64,000 nucleotides of DNA from Anaeramoeba flamelloides (GCA_027625915.1 JANTQA010000021.1:1116001-1180000); one strand, 5' to 3'; counted from the first letter of the stretch, positions 1 through 12,746 are shown. Notes: a model not told the origin generated them from the letters alone. Program-made: numbers and translations.

Positions 1-1188
1 ATGCTGCGACAATAAAGAATATAAGGTGTCAAAAAAAGTGGGGTTGTTTCCAAGTACTTCTTCATCTAACAATTCTTTAAAAGTATCAAATTTTGCATTA
101 GTAATAAATACACTTGACAATCGATCGTTTATCAATTGCCCTGCTTGTAAATTGAATTGCCTGACAATTTCAAATTTATCAAATTCACATTTCTGATGGG
201 AATAAATTTTTGGGTAATACCAGGTATAGAAGCGTTGAAGTCTATTTTCTTTATTAATATCCCTCAAATAGTTTCGTTTGTTATTTACGTAATGGTTATT
301 GATCGGATCTCTTAACTTTCTCAACTCAATAGCATTGTTGAAATCATAGTTAGGTAAAATAAATTGAACCTGCTTTTTATCAATAACTGGCATGCAATCT
401 AACCCTTTCAGTAGCATTATCCCACCCAAATCCCCCCTTTTAAGTGAAAAACACGACAAGGGATTTGTGTCATAATATATTTTGGGCGTAGACAATGATT
501 CATGTGGGAACGTTCCATGTAGAATTCCAATGTCTTTTATTGATTTATTTAAATCGATTTTTTGATAAATTCCTTTGATTTTTAAAAAGTGCTTTTGAAT
601 CGCCTCACCCGTATCTTTTTTTATTTCTTCATTTCTCTTTTGCATTTGCTCATTAGAATTACTTTCCTTTTCGGGATTTTTTATCTTTCCCTTTTGAAAG
701 AATGCTATTTTTGGTTTTATTTCTTCACATAATGAACTATAATAATCTTGTGATAAATAAAATATACCCAATTTCCTTTCTTTCGTACTAGAGGTAAATA
801 ATTTTAAATTGAGTTTCTTGATCCATTCAAAATGTGTTGTTTTAATATTATTGTTTTGCATTCCCTTTTTGGAATTTTTGGAATTTAAATCCTTATTTCC
901 TGAACTTGCCCGAATGTTTTCCTTTAATAATTTTCTTTCTTCAGCATATTTCTTCTTTTTTTCATTCGACATAACACCATATAATTTCCCAAATTCATTT
1001 GCATGCGGTATTGGGATATTTACCGTTTTTTGAACTATTTTGGACCAATTTTGATATGCTCTTTCATATTTTATATATTCGCTATATTCATATGGATCAG
1101 GTTCTTTCGGGATTAACTTGGTTTGCCACGATGAATCGTTAGATATTATTAATTCAGTATCTTCTAAATAATTTAAATTTTTATTGAT
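1..1188 (-). CDS. Unknown protein, partial: 3' end lies beyond the window
   Basis: An uninterrupted reading frame of 396 codons runs from about 1188 down to base 1 on the minus strand and is still open at the edge. It is clearly coding: it uses GGG, CCG, CTG and TGG codons, has many charged residues and no low-complexity drift. The first in-frame Met is at 972, but the roughly 70 codons before it (with WQTKLIPKEPDPYEY) also look coding. The start is therefore probably in an upstream exon, joined at an acceptor ending AATTAG at 1189-1194. That exon was not found; an ATG at about 1250 is in another frame. Visible segments include a basic stretch (EKKKKYAEERKLLKEN), FYTWYYPKIYSH and LSCFSLKRGDLGG. 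No signal peptide or membrane segment is seen. I do not recognise the family. Confidence 0.75.
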   Translation of the reverse strand, partial: MNKNLNYLEDTELIISNDSSWQTKLIPKEPDPYEYSEYIKYERAYQNWSKIVQKTVNIPIPHANEFGKLYGVMSNEKKKKYAEERKLLKENIRASSGNKDLNSKNSKKGMQNNNIKTTHFEWIKKLNLKLFTSSTKERKLGIFYLSQDYYSSLCEEIKPKIAFFQKGKIKNPEKESNSNEQMQKRNEEIKKDTGEAIQKHFLKIKGIYQKIDLNKSIKDIGILHGTFPHESLSTPKIYYDTNPLSCFSLKRGDLGGIMLLKGLDCMPVIDKKQVQFILPNYDFNNAIELRKLRDPINNHYVNNKRNYLRDINKENRLQRFYTWYYPKIYSHQKCEFDKFEIVRQFNLQAGQLINDRLSSVFITNAKFDTFKELLDEEVLGNNPTFFDTLYSLLSQH

Positions 1189-1393
1189 CTAATTGTTGAG
1201 AGTTGTTTCATTTTATTATTAGAGTTTAAAAAGGAGATATACAATATTAAATTAAATGAAGTAGGAATTATATTTAAAAATTAGATTATTTGAAACAAAA
1301 TTTTTGGAAAAAAAAAAAAAAAAAGTTTTAATTGAACACAACAATTTTAAAAAATAGAGGACTTTTTTAAAACTTTTTTTCGAATTTTTTATG
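1189..1393. other. AT-rich spacer upstream of the edge gene
   Basis: This is poly(A)/poly(T)-rich DNA that presumably holds the intron and first exon of the edge gene. No exon can be supported. Confidence 0.3.
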
Positions 1394-1754
1394 TTAAAAA
1401 GGTGTGGACTTTTTCATAATGAAAGCTTTATAGATTGATAAAATTAAAACTTTTTTTAAATTTTTTATTTACAAAAAGTGAGAAATTTTTTTTAATGAAA
1501 ACTTTTTAGAAAACAAAAGTGTAAAAAAATTTAGCACTCATAAATGTTAAAAGTGCTTTTATTCTCACTTCGACACTCTATTTCACCTTCAAAGATTTAT
1601 TTATTTTCCTTTTATTAAAATAGAAAAGTCAGAAAAAATGGTTTTTTATTAAAATTATTAAACACATTTTTTAAAACTTTATTTTTTTTAAAAAGCCGTT
1701 TTAATTTTATCAATCTAATAAGCTTTGATTATGAAAAATTCCACACTTTTTTAA
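1394..1754. mobile_element. Inverted-repeat element of about 360 bp with TTAA at both ends
   Basis: The left arm (TTAAAAAGGTGTGGACTTTT onward, about 1394-1455) is the imperfect reverse complement of the right arm (about 1690-1754). Both arms contain TTTTTCATAAT, then AAAGCTT, then AGATTGATAAAATTAAAAC. TTAA lies at both outer borders, which would suit a piggyBac-type non-autonomous element, but TTAA is common in this DNA and the assignment is tentative. The centre has no coding capacity. Confidence 0.5.
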
Positions 1755-2945
1755 AATATCTGTATAAAAACTAATTTTGATCAGCTTTTGGAAGATAAAA
1801 TATTTTCCAATAAATTTGATTTTTTTCTGTTTTTTCCCCAGCTGAATGAATCTTTATATTGAGAAGAAGAGTTACAAAGGAAAAAGATCAAGTGGTTACT
1901 TGCTAATACTGAGGCACTGAAACACGAAAGTATGAGATAAATTGTCAATAAAAACTTAAAAGTAAAGTCAAAAAATATCAAAAGGTTTAAAGAAAATAAG
2001 AGCCAAAAGAAAAAAGAAATGACATCAATTAAATAACGATCTACCTTACAAATGAACATTCATAATTGATTATCGATCAAATTATTAAATCAATCAAAAG
2101 TATAGTGACTGTGATTTTGGGTGTTCTTAATTTAAGATAGCATTGGGTTTTTTTTTTTTTGATTTTTTACCAATATTGCTTCCTCAAAACCCTTTTTAAA
2201 TTTCAATTTTTTTTTCCAATTTCTTTTTTCTTTTTTTGTTTTTGCTTTTTTAACATTGCTTTTTTAAACTTTTAAAAAATTTTGGGTATACCTTTCCCTT
2301 GAATAATCGTGAAATCCCTAATTTCACGCTTAAATTGCCATTTTAGGAGAATTTAAGTAAGAGGACATTTAGAGTGTAATTTACACTTTTTCAATAATAA
2401 TAAAATTATCCGATAATTTTAACACAGTAATTATCCAAGAAATATTATTCCAAAGATTTTAACCCATTTTTTTTTTTTGTTTTTTTTATGTTCAAATTTG
2501 TTTAACAAAAAAATAAAATAAAATTTATATTACTCTCTCGTTCAAAAGTGATAAATATGATCAAAAGAAAATATTTTTCTTATTTTACAAATACTATTAA
2601 AGAAATATTATTTTTTCAAAAAAATAGTGGTTTTTTCTTTTTTAAATGTGGTTGTTATTATTATTATAAATAGAACTTTGAGGTAATGGATATTCTTTCA
2701 TTTTTTTCAATAAAATGAAAAAAAAGTGTCAGATACCAAAAATAAAATTTGAAAAACAATAATATTCTTCAAAATAAAGAACTTACAGTTAAGAATTTAA
2801 ATGATTTTTACAATTTTCAAAATATTTTGTATGCACACAGTTATAATATTTGAGGGAATCATACGAATTACAGTATCTTGATCACTTTTTTATTTTTTTT
2901 GATATAAAAATAATCAAATTTTATTCAAATTTAAACCATATGCCG
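1755..2945. other. AT-rich intergenic DNA
   Basis: No gene or RNA was recognised. An open frame at 1781-2059 (minus) is hydrophobic and low in complexity and is taken as chance. Confidence 0.4.
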
Positions 2946-4379
2946 AAGGTATCAGTATTTATATGAGTAAAGAGTGGATCCAAATATGAGAGTGGAAACG
3001 GATTTGTTAAGTACTGTATGATTTGTTGTTTAAAAAAGTACCTTCTATTTTATGAGATATTAGTTGCTAAAATTTGATAAATTATTCTGTATTTGTTGAG
3101 CTACAAACAATTTTTAAGCTTTAAATAAACCCCAATTCAAAATTTTTAACACACCAAAATTCGATTTGTGAAAAAAAAAACTTATTTAATCAATTCAAGA
3201 AGATTTACCAAATTAGAACCATTCACTAATTGAAATGTTAACAATTGTTTATAAATTACAATACTCACAAAACAATAAATAAATAATTATCAATACAAAT
3301 AAATCATGGGTGTGTTAAAAATTTTGGAGAGAGCAAAACAAAAAAATACATTAGTAAATTTGTTGAAATTCTATTAGGAATATTGATCGATCAAATGGTT
3401 AGATATTACCAACTAATTTTATTTGAGTTCTTCTATTTGAAACAACTCAACTTTAACAGAATACCAACTGTTCAAAAAAATTTTGATCGAACGAAACAAA
3501 TTACGTAATTCAAACAATGAAATGAAAACAAAAACTAAAAGATGAAAAAATGATTTTCATATTATGAAAAAATCAAAATTATCTCCAATTTCAATGAAAT
3601 TGAATTATTGTTATTGTTTGGAACGTTTTAGCTGTGTGGAAAATTTTGAATTTTAGTTTACAATAAATTGAATTATAGTAGTGAAAATAATCCCTTACAT
3701 GAAAATAATCCCTGGCAATATTTTTAATTGTTAATATCATGAAAATTGTTGTGTAATTTCATTTATTTTTAATGAAATCCTTTTTATAAATAACCAAATT
3801 TTTTTCTGAGCCTAGTAATAAACCTACCTAACGTTCATTAAAGTAGGATGTCTCTAGAATACTCGAGTAATAGTTTGATAAACATAAGTAAATCAACTTT
3901 TTTTGAAAAAAAATCCAGTTATATAGAGATTTACTAGAATTTTGGAAAATGATAATTTTTATTCTTGTTTTTTTTATTGATTGATTGAATGGTGTTTTTA
4001 ACAAGTCTATTTTCATTAATCATCATTCTAATAAGTGGTCGAGTTATAATTTTATAAAGTTTGATTCTTAAAAAAAGGGATTTGATTGAAAATAAAAGAA
4101 ATTACACAACAATTTTCCTAATATTCACAATTAAAAATATTGCCAGGGATTATTTTCATGTAAGGGATTATTTTCACTACTATAATTCAATTTATTATAT
4201 TTAAAGCTTAAAAAGTGTTTGTAGTTCAAAAAATACAAAATAATTTTTCAAATTTTATCAACTAATATCTCGTAGAATATAAGGCACTTTTTTAAACAAT
4301 AAATCATACAGTACTTAAAAAATCCATTTCCACTCTCATATGTGGATCCACTCTTTACTCATATAAGTAGTGATACCTT
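2946..4379. mobile_element. Foldback element with arms of about 290 bp, interrupted by a second element
   Basis: The outer sequence AAGGTATCA (2946) reads inward through TTTATATGAGTAAAGAGTGG and is mirrored by the right arm ending TGATACCTT (4379). The two arms match along about 290 bp with scattered differences. The left arm is split: 2946-3127 matches one part of the right arm and 3659-3762 matches the rest. The DNA between them (3128-3658) is a separate element. The loop (about 3763-4095) has a 62-codon minus-strand frame of no recognised family. Without the insert the element would be about 900 bp. It is non-autonomous, and no transposase is visible. Confidence 0.8.
3128..3658 (+). mobile_element. 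MITE-2 copy 1 (TA-flanked, 531 bp), inserted in the foldback element
   Basis: The ends are imperfect inverted repeats: AACCCCAATTCAAAATTTT at the left, and the right end reads AACTAAAATTCAAAATTTT on the other strand. TA flanks both sides (3126-3127 and 3659-3660). The intact right arm of the host foldback element shows the empty site, reading GCTTTAAATATAATAAATTG on the matching strand with a single TA. The element is non-coding. TA duplication points to the Tc1/mariner/pogo group. Related copies lie at 30405-30944, 44368-44789 and 50756-51285. Confidence 0.85.
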
Positions 4380-4413
4380 AAACAGTGAAAATCGTTCAAA
4401 TTTCATTTCACAT

Positions 4414-4903
4414 CCATTACTGGTATTTGAAATTTAAATGGGATAAAATTTCATCTCATTTTTCATTTTTTCAATTCCGAAAAATTCCTTTTTTTTTTAG
4501 GATTCTGAGTTCATCCAAAAATATACCAATGTATTGAATATAAAATTGACCAAACAGATAAGCAGAGATACTATTTATTGAAATATAAATTGAACAAAAT
4601 TTTCCATCAGCTTATCTAGAAAAAGATTTAAAAATCATGTAACTTTTCAAATTTTTAATTCTAATAACCAGCTTAAATTATTAATTTAATTTTAAGAATA
4701 GGGGACTTTGGTGGTTTGTTTGACTTCTTAAAGAGATGTGAATTTTTTGGAAAGCTGACTGAAAATTTTGTTCTTTTTATTTTACAATTAACAGTATTAT
4801 AAAAGTATATCATTCTGTGAGAATTCCATCGTAAAAAAAGAAAAGATAAAAAGGAAAATGAAGTGAAAAATTTATCCCATTTATTATTCAAATACCAGTA
4901 ATG
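4414..4903. repeat. Inverted-repeat element of about 490 bp
   Basis: CATTACTGGTATTTGAA at 4415 is mirrored at the other end (CCAGTAATG, about 4895-4903). The arms of about 60 bp share AAATGGGATAAA and TCATTTT. Related arm sequences (TATTTGAATAATAAA followed by TTCACTTCATTTTCC) appear near 24.31-24.38, 56.64, 56.85 and 57.17 kb, so this is a dispersed family. It is non-coding. Confidence 0.6.
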
Positions 4904-6982
4904 AACCAGACGAAAATCATTTTCGTTTCATTCCAAACCATTGATCAGAAACGTTAAATCAGACAATTTTTTTTTCCTTTTATGTTGTTTTTTTTTTTTT
5001 GTTTGGCTGTTCTTTTTGAAATATGTAAAATTTCGTTTTAATAAATCTGAGACGAATGATAAATTTACAAAAATGTTTTTAACTTTTTTTTTCACTTGCC
5101 TATTTTTGAAAGTTTTTCTATATGTTTTGAAGAAAGAATTTTATTGGTCCAAATACAAAGAAAACTTGCAAATTAGTTGACAGCAAGACTGTTGTTTGGG
5201 AAAAAATTCATTTGAAAGTTGGTTTACAGTTTGTTAAATAATCCGTGTTGACTTTAATAAATATTTTTAATTAACTTTTCATTCCCTTTTTGGAATTTTT
5301 TGGTTTTTAATTGTTTTTTGAAAATTGTTCAATAGTGTTTTTAGTTTTTTAATTGTTAATGCTATTAAAAATTTTCAAGAGTGTGTTTTTATTTTTTTAA
5401 AAAGAAGAATAGTTTGAACATAATACTTTACATTCATCAAGATATAATCAAAAATTTTTAATCAAAGATCCTTCAAAATATTTTTAACTTCTCATTGAAT
5501 GAAAACCCCAAAGATCTTCATTAACCAATGAGAATTGGTGTTTTTAGAAATCTAATTCGCTGCCATTATTACGTAAAATTTATTTCAAATGATTTGACCA
5601 ATGCTCTTGTAGAATTTTAAAGGTATAAAATTTCAGCTGATTAACTTTTTTTTTTCAATTCTAGAATATTGTTTCATCTAGGATTCTTTGTTTGCCCAAT
5701 ATATATATCACAAAAAAGAACGAGGTAAATAAATAAAAGTTCACAAATTACTAAGATGATTTTAGGGCTAATTGCTAAAGGTAAAAATTGAAAATAAAGT
5801 AAAATTTTTATAAAATCAGATCTTTTTCAAAAAAACTTGAAAATTTTTGAAATCATTTTTGAACATTTAGATGATCCAATAAAAGAGTTTTTCAGAAAAA
5901 TCTTTGTCTTTTTTTTTTGTTTTTTTTTTAATTAGATCCATTTGAAAGATTTGGTGATTCTACGTTTTGTTGACAAGTTTGTTTAAATTTGATTGGGTTA
6001 GTTCTTAAATAGGGTGACTGAAGTTGGAAGATTGTGGAACAATGATTTGGTAAAATGTACTATTTTAAATACTGTTTAATTTGGAAAATACAGTTTTTAC
6101 TTTTCTGTGTTTTTCAGGAATATCAAAATAAATATCAAAAACAACAATTAAAAACAAAAAATCGCTACATAAAAAAAAAAAAAAAAACAACAATTATTTA
6201 CAAAAACAATACAAACAATTTTCAAAAACACAAATTAAAAACCCAACACGGATTATTTAACATGCAGTACAAGATATCTAAAAAAAATCGAAATTGGAAC
6301 AAAAAAGTTTAAAACTTTTTTTTGAATTTATCAGTATCTGTTGAAAAATAGATTGAACAAAATTTTTCTTCGGCTTTTCCAAAAAAGGTTTGAAAATCAA
6401 AGTCAAGTTTCAAATTTTTAATATGATTAAATCAGCTTAAATTAGTAATTCCCCTTTGATAATTGCGGCCTTTAATGCTTTATTGTAATCCTCGAACGTC
6501 TATTACTGATAAATTGCAATTTATGTTTGGAAATTTTTCCTTGATTTTCCATTTTTGAAATTATTCTGATCAAGCTTTGAATAAAGCATTTTATATGGTC
6601 AAGTGTTCATAAACTCTGTAAAATTAGTTGTTCTTCAAAATTTTCTTGTCCTGTTCTGTTTTATAAGTAACAGTTCAAAGATTTATCAAAATGGATCTTG
6701 AACTAAAAATTTTTTGTAATTTATTAGAATTTATCAGTTTTTGGATGGAGTGATTTTCGGAAAGAAGAATGAAAATTTTGTTCGTTTTTATTTTGTAATG
6801 AAGAGTATTCTTTGATGTGTATTCATACAACTTGTTCATGAAATCTATCAAATTTTTTCTGTTTCTTTTAAATATGGAATTAAAAAAATGTCCAAAAATT
6901 TAAAACTTGATCTCAAACTTTGACCCCTAAAAATGTTTAAGCCTTGTAAAACAACAAGAATATTGTTTCAGATTTCGAAATT
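4904..6982. other. Intergenic AT-rich DNA
   Basis: Open frames at 4941-5180 and 6055-6312 are Phe- or Lys/Asn-rich and read through homopolymers. No domain is recognised and they are not called as genes. Confidence 0.4.
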
Positions 6983-7662
6983 TCACAACAGATTTATCGT
7001 TTTTGTATTCGTGGGAAAAATATAGTTTTCGCTTCTAGAAGTGCTCTTTGCATTTGGAAAAAGACCAAAAAAAAAAGAAAAAAAGAAAAAATTTACTTCT
7101 TTTTGGAGTTCTCTGTGATTGTTCGAGCTGAGCATTCTTTTTTCTCGGAGCTGAGAAGTCCTGTTTTTTTCAACTGTTGTTTGATCGACAATTTTTTCTG
7201 TTATTGACTCTTTTTTGTTTTTCAGTGACTGTTGTTTTTTGACCGACTCTTCAATGATCTTTGGTGAACAAAAAAAAGAGAAACAAAAGAACACGAAATA
7301 ATTCAAAACAAAGTTTTTAATGAAGGAACAAGCCAAAAAGTTATTTTTTTTTTTCGTAAAAAATGGGATAAAAAACCGCAATTTACCTGGCTTGATAAAA
7401 AAGGTCTCAAAAAATAAGATCCCATCACGTTAGGTAATTTAATTTGTTCAAAGGAATGTTGGATATCGTTAGTCCACTCAAGTACTGCTTTTTCGTAATC
7501 GTGATATTTTTCATATTGACTTGTTGTTGGAAAAGTAGGCAACACTGTTGTTTTCTTGTGTAAAGATGGCTCTTTCGATCGGAGTTGCTCTTTACTTACA
7601 TATTCAAAGTATTGATTAAAGAGATTCCCTTCTTCGTCTGCAAAGTAAAAGGTGTTTTGCAT
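6983..7662 (-). CDS. Unknown 166-residue protein, three exons
   Basis: The proposed exons (minus) are 7387-7662 (92 codons from the ATG at 7662), 7097-7258 (54 codons) and 6983-7045 (20 codons plus TGA). All junctions are phase 0. Donors are GTAAAT, acceptors end CAAAG, and the introns are 128 and 51 bases. Exon 1 (MQNTFYFADEEGNLFNQYFE, later KYHDYEKAVLEWTND) has ordinary mixed composition. Exon 2 is a charged, probably helical Lys/Glu/Gln stretch (KKQQSLKNKKESITEK). Exon 3 is a short tail ending NTKTINLL. There is no membrane segment or signal peptide. No family is recognised. The shorter intron is a multiple of three without a stop, so retaining it would also keep the frame open. Confidence 0.65.
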
Positions 7663-8994
7663 TGCTAAAAAACAGAGAGAAGAAAAAAGGGTTTTGTTAG
7701 AAAAGAGAAAAGTTTTTTTTTGGTTTCAAGTTTTTTCGAACTATCAAAAAAAGAAGGGAAAGGAAATAGAAAAAGAAAAAAATAAATGAATTTATTGGAT
7801 ACCATGATTGATTACGTTCAAAAAAAAGTGTGAACAACATCATTTTTTTTTCTTGGACTTTGTTCTTTATTTAAAAATTAAAATCAATTATTAATATTTT
7901 TCCGAATTATTTTCAGATTCAGCTTCAAAAAGATAAACAGAGGTTTTAGTGGCATAGGTTTTGAAGCAAAAATGAGAACTTTCATCCTGTTATTTTGGTG
8001 GGGTTTTGATATTTATTAATTCGAAAATTTGTTTTTTTGATCTTTTTTTCAACAAGTTCATACTTGAGGTTTACACGTCTTGAATTGGGAAAATTATTTC
8101 TTCGTTTATTGTGTAATTATCTGTTTTCCCTCAATTACAAAATCTCTATGTATCAAAAAGTATGCAAATACATTTTGAGAACTACAGTTAACAAGTAAAT
8201 AAAAATTATCGAAAATTAGCTTTTACGATCAAAAATTTTTAGACTCGATTTCTATAAAAACATAATTTTTTTTTCAATTTGTTTTCTTGATTGTTGATAC
8301 AAAAAAAAGAATTTTCCATAGAACCTTTGATAAATTTACGAAGTAACAATTCAAACGTTGATATCATTTTTTTTTTTTCAAAATCCAAAACAAAACAAGA
8401 AAAAAATTGAAAAAAAGAGCTTTGTTAAAGATTTTATTTCATGGTTAAAAATTAAAAAAAAAAGATTTCAAACGATCATAAACAGCTTCATAGTTGTATA
8501 ACTATAAAATTGTTCCAAAATTAGCATGAAATCTATGAGAAATCGAAAATTCATTTTCTTACCTCATACTTTCCTTTCTATGACAGAATTTTATGCTCAT
8601 TTATTAGTCGATGATGAAACTTGAAATTTTATAAGTAGCCAAAAATTTTAAAATTGAGAATTAATTAAATTTGAATTTTTGAAAAAAAGACCTTCTGGAT
8701 GTTAAAAATTTATAAAAGTTTTTGATATTTTTTGTGGATCTTAGATTTCTAAACACTTAAAAATTTATAGGCAAGAATTTTGAAAGTATTTTTTAATTCA
8801 ATCTTCAATATTTGGAATCTTGATTTTAGATTTTTGAATTTGTTTCACAAACAACAAGAATTTTTTCTCAGGTTATCACATCTTATAATTTTTTTATTAT
8901 AGCGATTACAAACCATAATATTTTGTAATATCATATAATAGAAGATTTTTTTTATTCTTTGGAAAGGAGGAAATTAATCACTTCTTATAGCATA

Positions 8995-9077
8995 TAGGTT
9001 TTCCAGAATTTTAAAAGAATTGTGTAAAATCTTTGATTCTTCTCTCTTCTATCGAATCCCAGAAAATTTAGGCACTT
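8995..9077. repeat. Stem-loop repeat, beta type, diverged copy
   Basis: An imperfect palindrome runs from GGTTTTCCAGAATTTTAAAA through TAAAATCTTTGATT to the returning arm CCCAGAAAATTTAGGCACTT. It shares its arms and the AGGCACT trailing spacer with the copies at 17.8 and 28.1-28.4 kb. Confidence 0.6.
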
Positions 9078-9162
9078 GCAATTATGTTTTTTTTAATTTT
9101 TGAAATAAAACTAAATTTTATTAAATTTTTGGAATATTTCTTATATTAAAAAAAAAGTTTAT

Positions 9163-9235
9163 ATGTTTTCGAGAATCCAAAAGAATTTGGTAAAATCTTT
9201 GGTTCTTCTCTATTCTTTTGTATTCTGGAAAAGTA
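9163..9235. repeat. Stem-loop repeat, beta type
   Basis: TATGTTTTCGAGAATCCAAA leads into AAAATCTTTGGTTCTTCTC and returns through ATTCTTTTGTATTCTGGAAA. This is a second copy only about 90 bases from the previous one. Confidence 0.65.
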
Positions 9236-12200
9236 CTGTTATTTTTTTTTTTTTTCCTTTTTAAATTAATAAGTAAATTTCTTAAATTTTCCTATAATTT
9301 CAAAAAATTTAAAAAAAAACTAGCCCTTGAAAGCACTTGGAGGAACTTAATGTCATTATTATTATTATTATTTCGTTTTTGTTTTGATAAGAAAATTTAT
9401 AGATTTTTAAAGAAAAAAAAACAAGTTTTAAAACAATACTGGTATTATAAATCACTAAATACCAATTTTTTAGTTTCAAAATTTTAATAAAGAGTCATAA
9501 TAATCTTTATCTATAGCCAATGGAATGATTAATACTCTTTATTTTGAATTTTATCAATGATTATCATTCTTGTTATCTCTTTTTATTTGGGTTAAATTCA
9601 TATTCATCCAAAATTTTTGATTAAAATTTTCATAAAATAGAATATTACCAAGGAAAATAATCAAGATCCTTTATCGGTACTAAATTAGAATGATTTGTTT
9701 ATATTCTTTAAAATTTTGGAAAATATATTATAAGTTTTTTTATATTGGATAAAATAATTGATATTCTGATCAAAATAAAAATTAAAAAAAAACCAAATAT
9801 ATATTTCCTATATTCATTGGAATGTATTAAAATTATTAATTTAACTCGATTCTTTTACATTAAATAATTTCTAGTCATTGTAAGTTTAAAATTACTTACC
9901 TCTATTCCCAATCAAAAAAAAAGTTAATATTTTATTAATTATTCTAATTTCAAGTATTACCGAATAAAATTTAACATAAAGACTTGGATATTTTTTAATT
10001 ACACTTTTCTTTATACAAAACATGTTGTAAATTCAATCCATTTTCAATATAAATTAATTGGGAAAGATAAAGCATTGCTTAAATAATAAAAATATAAAAA
10101 AAATTATTTTATGAATACATGATTTTACATTTAAAGATAAATTAAGTAAGTCCTCTTTTTTGTTTAAGGTAAGCTAAAAAAAATAGAAAAAAATAACCTT
10201 TTTCAAGGAATATTTGTATTGATTATTTCCTAAAAAAAAATCTCCTAATTAGATAATACTCTACCTATTCTGAGTATTATTGGTTTTTTCTCTTTTTTTA
10301 TTTCTTTTTTTGGCGGGAAATAAATAGTTTTGTTTTTGGTTAAAGTTTCTAAATATAAAAAATAAAAGATATAGAGGAGAGGAGAAGTTTTAATGTTCTC
10401 TAGGTCATAATTAGCTATGTTTTTATATAAAAAATAGAATTCAAAATGTGTTTTTATTAGCTAATGAAATTTATTTTTATTGTTTAAAAAGGATGAAGAA
10501 AATAATTTTTTAAAAAATGTAGTAATTTAGATAAAGTTAATTTTGAATTTAAAAGTAATTATTTTAGTACTTTGAAATATAATATAATAATTCGTCTAGC
10601 TTTAAAGATTTAAAAAGAATGAAAAAGTACAAATAATTTTTTGTAAATTTTTTAATTAATTTTTTTTCAATATGAAGATCCTAACATTTCACAAAAAAAT
10701 AACTCACACAATTTGACTGATTGTTTCAACAATAAGTAAAATATTTTTCAATATTTATCACTGTTCTAAATACCTTATCAAGAAAAATATCTTAGTTATT
10801 TTCTAAATTTTGTATCTAGAGTAACAGATATTTTGGAACTTTGAAGTTTGAATATTGATTATTCAACCTTGTATATTTTCTCTTTAAATACATCCTTTTT
10901 TTGAAAAATAATTTGGCTTTTTTTACCTGAATAGATATTATTTTTTAATTGATGAAATATTCTTCTCCACAAAAGATAAGTTTGACTTTTTTTAGTCCAA
11001 TCCCAATTTGTTCCTTATTTATTAGAAACTTCAGATTAAGAAGAATTTTTTTAAAATTTATATTCAAAAAAATGGTGAAAATAAATTAATTTTAGAAATC
11101 TTCTTGTAAATCATATGTTAGGAATGTCTAATTTTTAAATACAAAAGAATAGAAATTTAAGGAACAATTGAATTATTATTTGAATTTATCGCTTTTTTAC
11201 TAATAGAATTTAAAGAGATATTTGAACCATCGATTTACTGTGGTTTAGATTCAATATTAAAAAAGTTTAATTTTAGGCTTATCGAAGGTAGATATATTCA
11301 CCTTAAGAATTGACTGATATTTGAAATCAAGGGATTAGCGTCTACCAAGGAGAAGTCAAGTTTTAAAGTATATTGTTCTTGCATATAAAATCTATTAATG
11401 TTCCGTGGTTCAAATGTCTCTAAAAAATTGATTAGTCAAGTAGTGATATTTTTTGATCTCCTCAATCAAAAATATCCTTTGTATTTGTATTAATTAAAAA
11501 ACTCCAACAATTTTAGAAAAAAATCTACATTTCCACACTAATTTAAAGGATGAATTATCAATATTTAGACTCCAAAGTTGCACAATATCTTTCTTAAAAA
11601 TGATGCTGGGGGTAGATTAGATGCTAAAAAATTCAATTTTTTTACAATATTAAATAATTCATGAATAGATTTTTTTGACCAATTATTCTAAAATATTAGA
11701 AATATATTGATTTTACAATTAACTTTATAAAAATGAAAGCAAAATAATAAGTCTTTGGGTTTTTATTTTGGTAATTATTGAGTTAATCTTTGAAATTAAA
11801 AAAATAAAAACCAGTTAATTTAGGAAGTTTTAAATTTGAATTATTAAACACTGAAATACTATTATTTTGGGTTTTTTTAATTTAGATTTTGAAAAGGACA
11901 TAAAAAAAAAAAATTCCGTAATGAAAATTTTTTATAGTGATCCTTAGTAAAAAATCCAATAATTTATTGTTTAATAAGATTTATAATAGATTTTTTTGAG
12001 CTATTGGAGCCATGGTATACTAATATCATTTACGCCCAATTACAACATACTTTGTTTATAAATTAATTTATCCTGACACTAATCCCTTAACCTGTTAAAA
12101 ATTCCGACTTCATTTCACTATTTTCTTGACAATAGAATCTTTTAAATAAATAGATTGTCCTTTGCAATGTCAGTAAATTGTTTGGTCCTTTTTTCTTGCT

Positions 12201-12746
12201 ATATATTATGGACACATTCCGGGTGAACGATGAAGCATAACCAAACTAAGACATCGATTTGAAATAAAAAAAATCCAATAAAATTTTATCCCCTTTAAAT
12301 TTCAAACAAATGAATTCAAAAATAAGACAATTAAAATTCTTAACTAGAAAGAATTTCAATTTTCAAACAGTAACTCAAGAGTTTTAAGGTATTGGTTTAA
12401 TTAAAAATATCAACCAGAAACGAAAAGAGTTTAAATTAATTTTCACAAAGAATTGAAAAACACTTTCAAAATTTCTTGCTTTACAAATTGACGAAAGAAG
12501 TAATTTTTGCTTTTATAGATTCGTTTCGTTTGAAGGAACACAATTATCTTTTCCAATTTGTTTCTATTTTCTGGGAAAAAATCCAAAATCATTGATGAAT
12601 AATCAGTTTTTTTTCATTTTTTGTTAATTCACAAACCCTAAAGAATATATTTTTTTTTAATTTACTTTTTATTTCCAATTACCAAAGCTATTTCTTCACG
12701 TACTGAAGGATCTGTTCTTATTTCAAAACTTTCCATTCTTTAAATT

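Larger units (their letters stand above)
7663..12746. other. Five kilobases of gene-poor AT-rich DNA
   Basis: Apart from two stem-loop repeats near 9.0 and 9.2 kb, no supportable gene was found. The frame at 9218-9487 is homopolymer-driven. The stretch 9.5-12.1 kb is close to featureless A/T sequence with no codon structure. Confidence 0.4.

Noticed and set aside
9218-9487. Open frame with poly-Phe/Lys content
   Set aside because: Composition follows base runs, and it overlaps a stem-loop repeat.
11332-12089. Possible element bounded by AAGGGATTAGCGTC and its mirror GACACTAATCCCTT
   Set aside because: Only 14 bases match at the ends, with no further arm similarity, target duplication or second copy.
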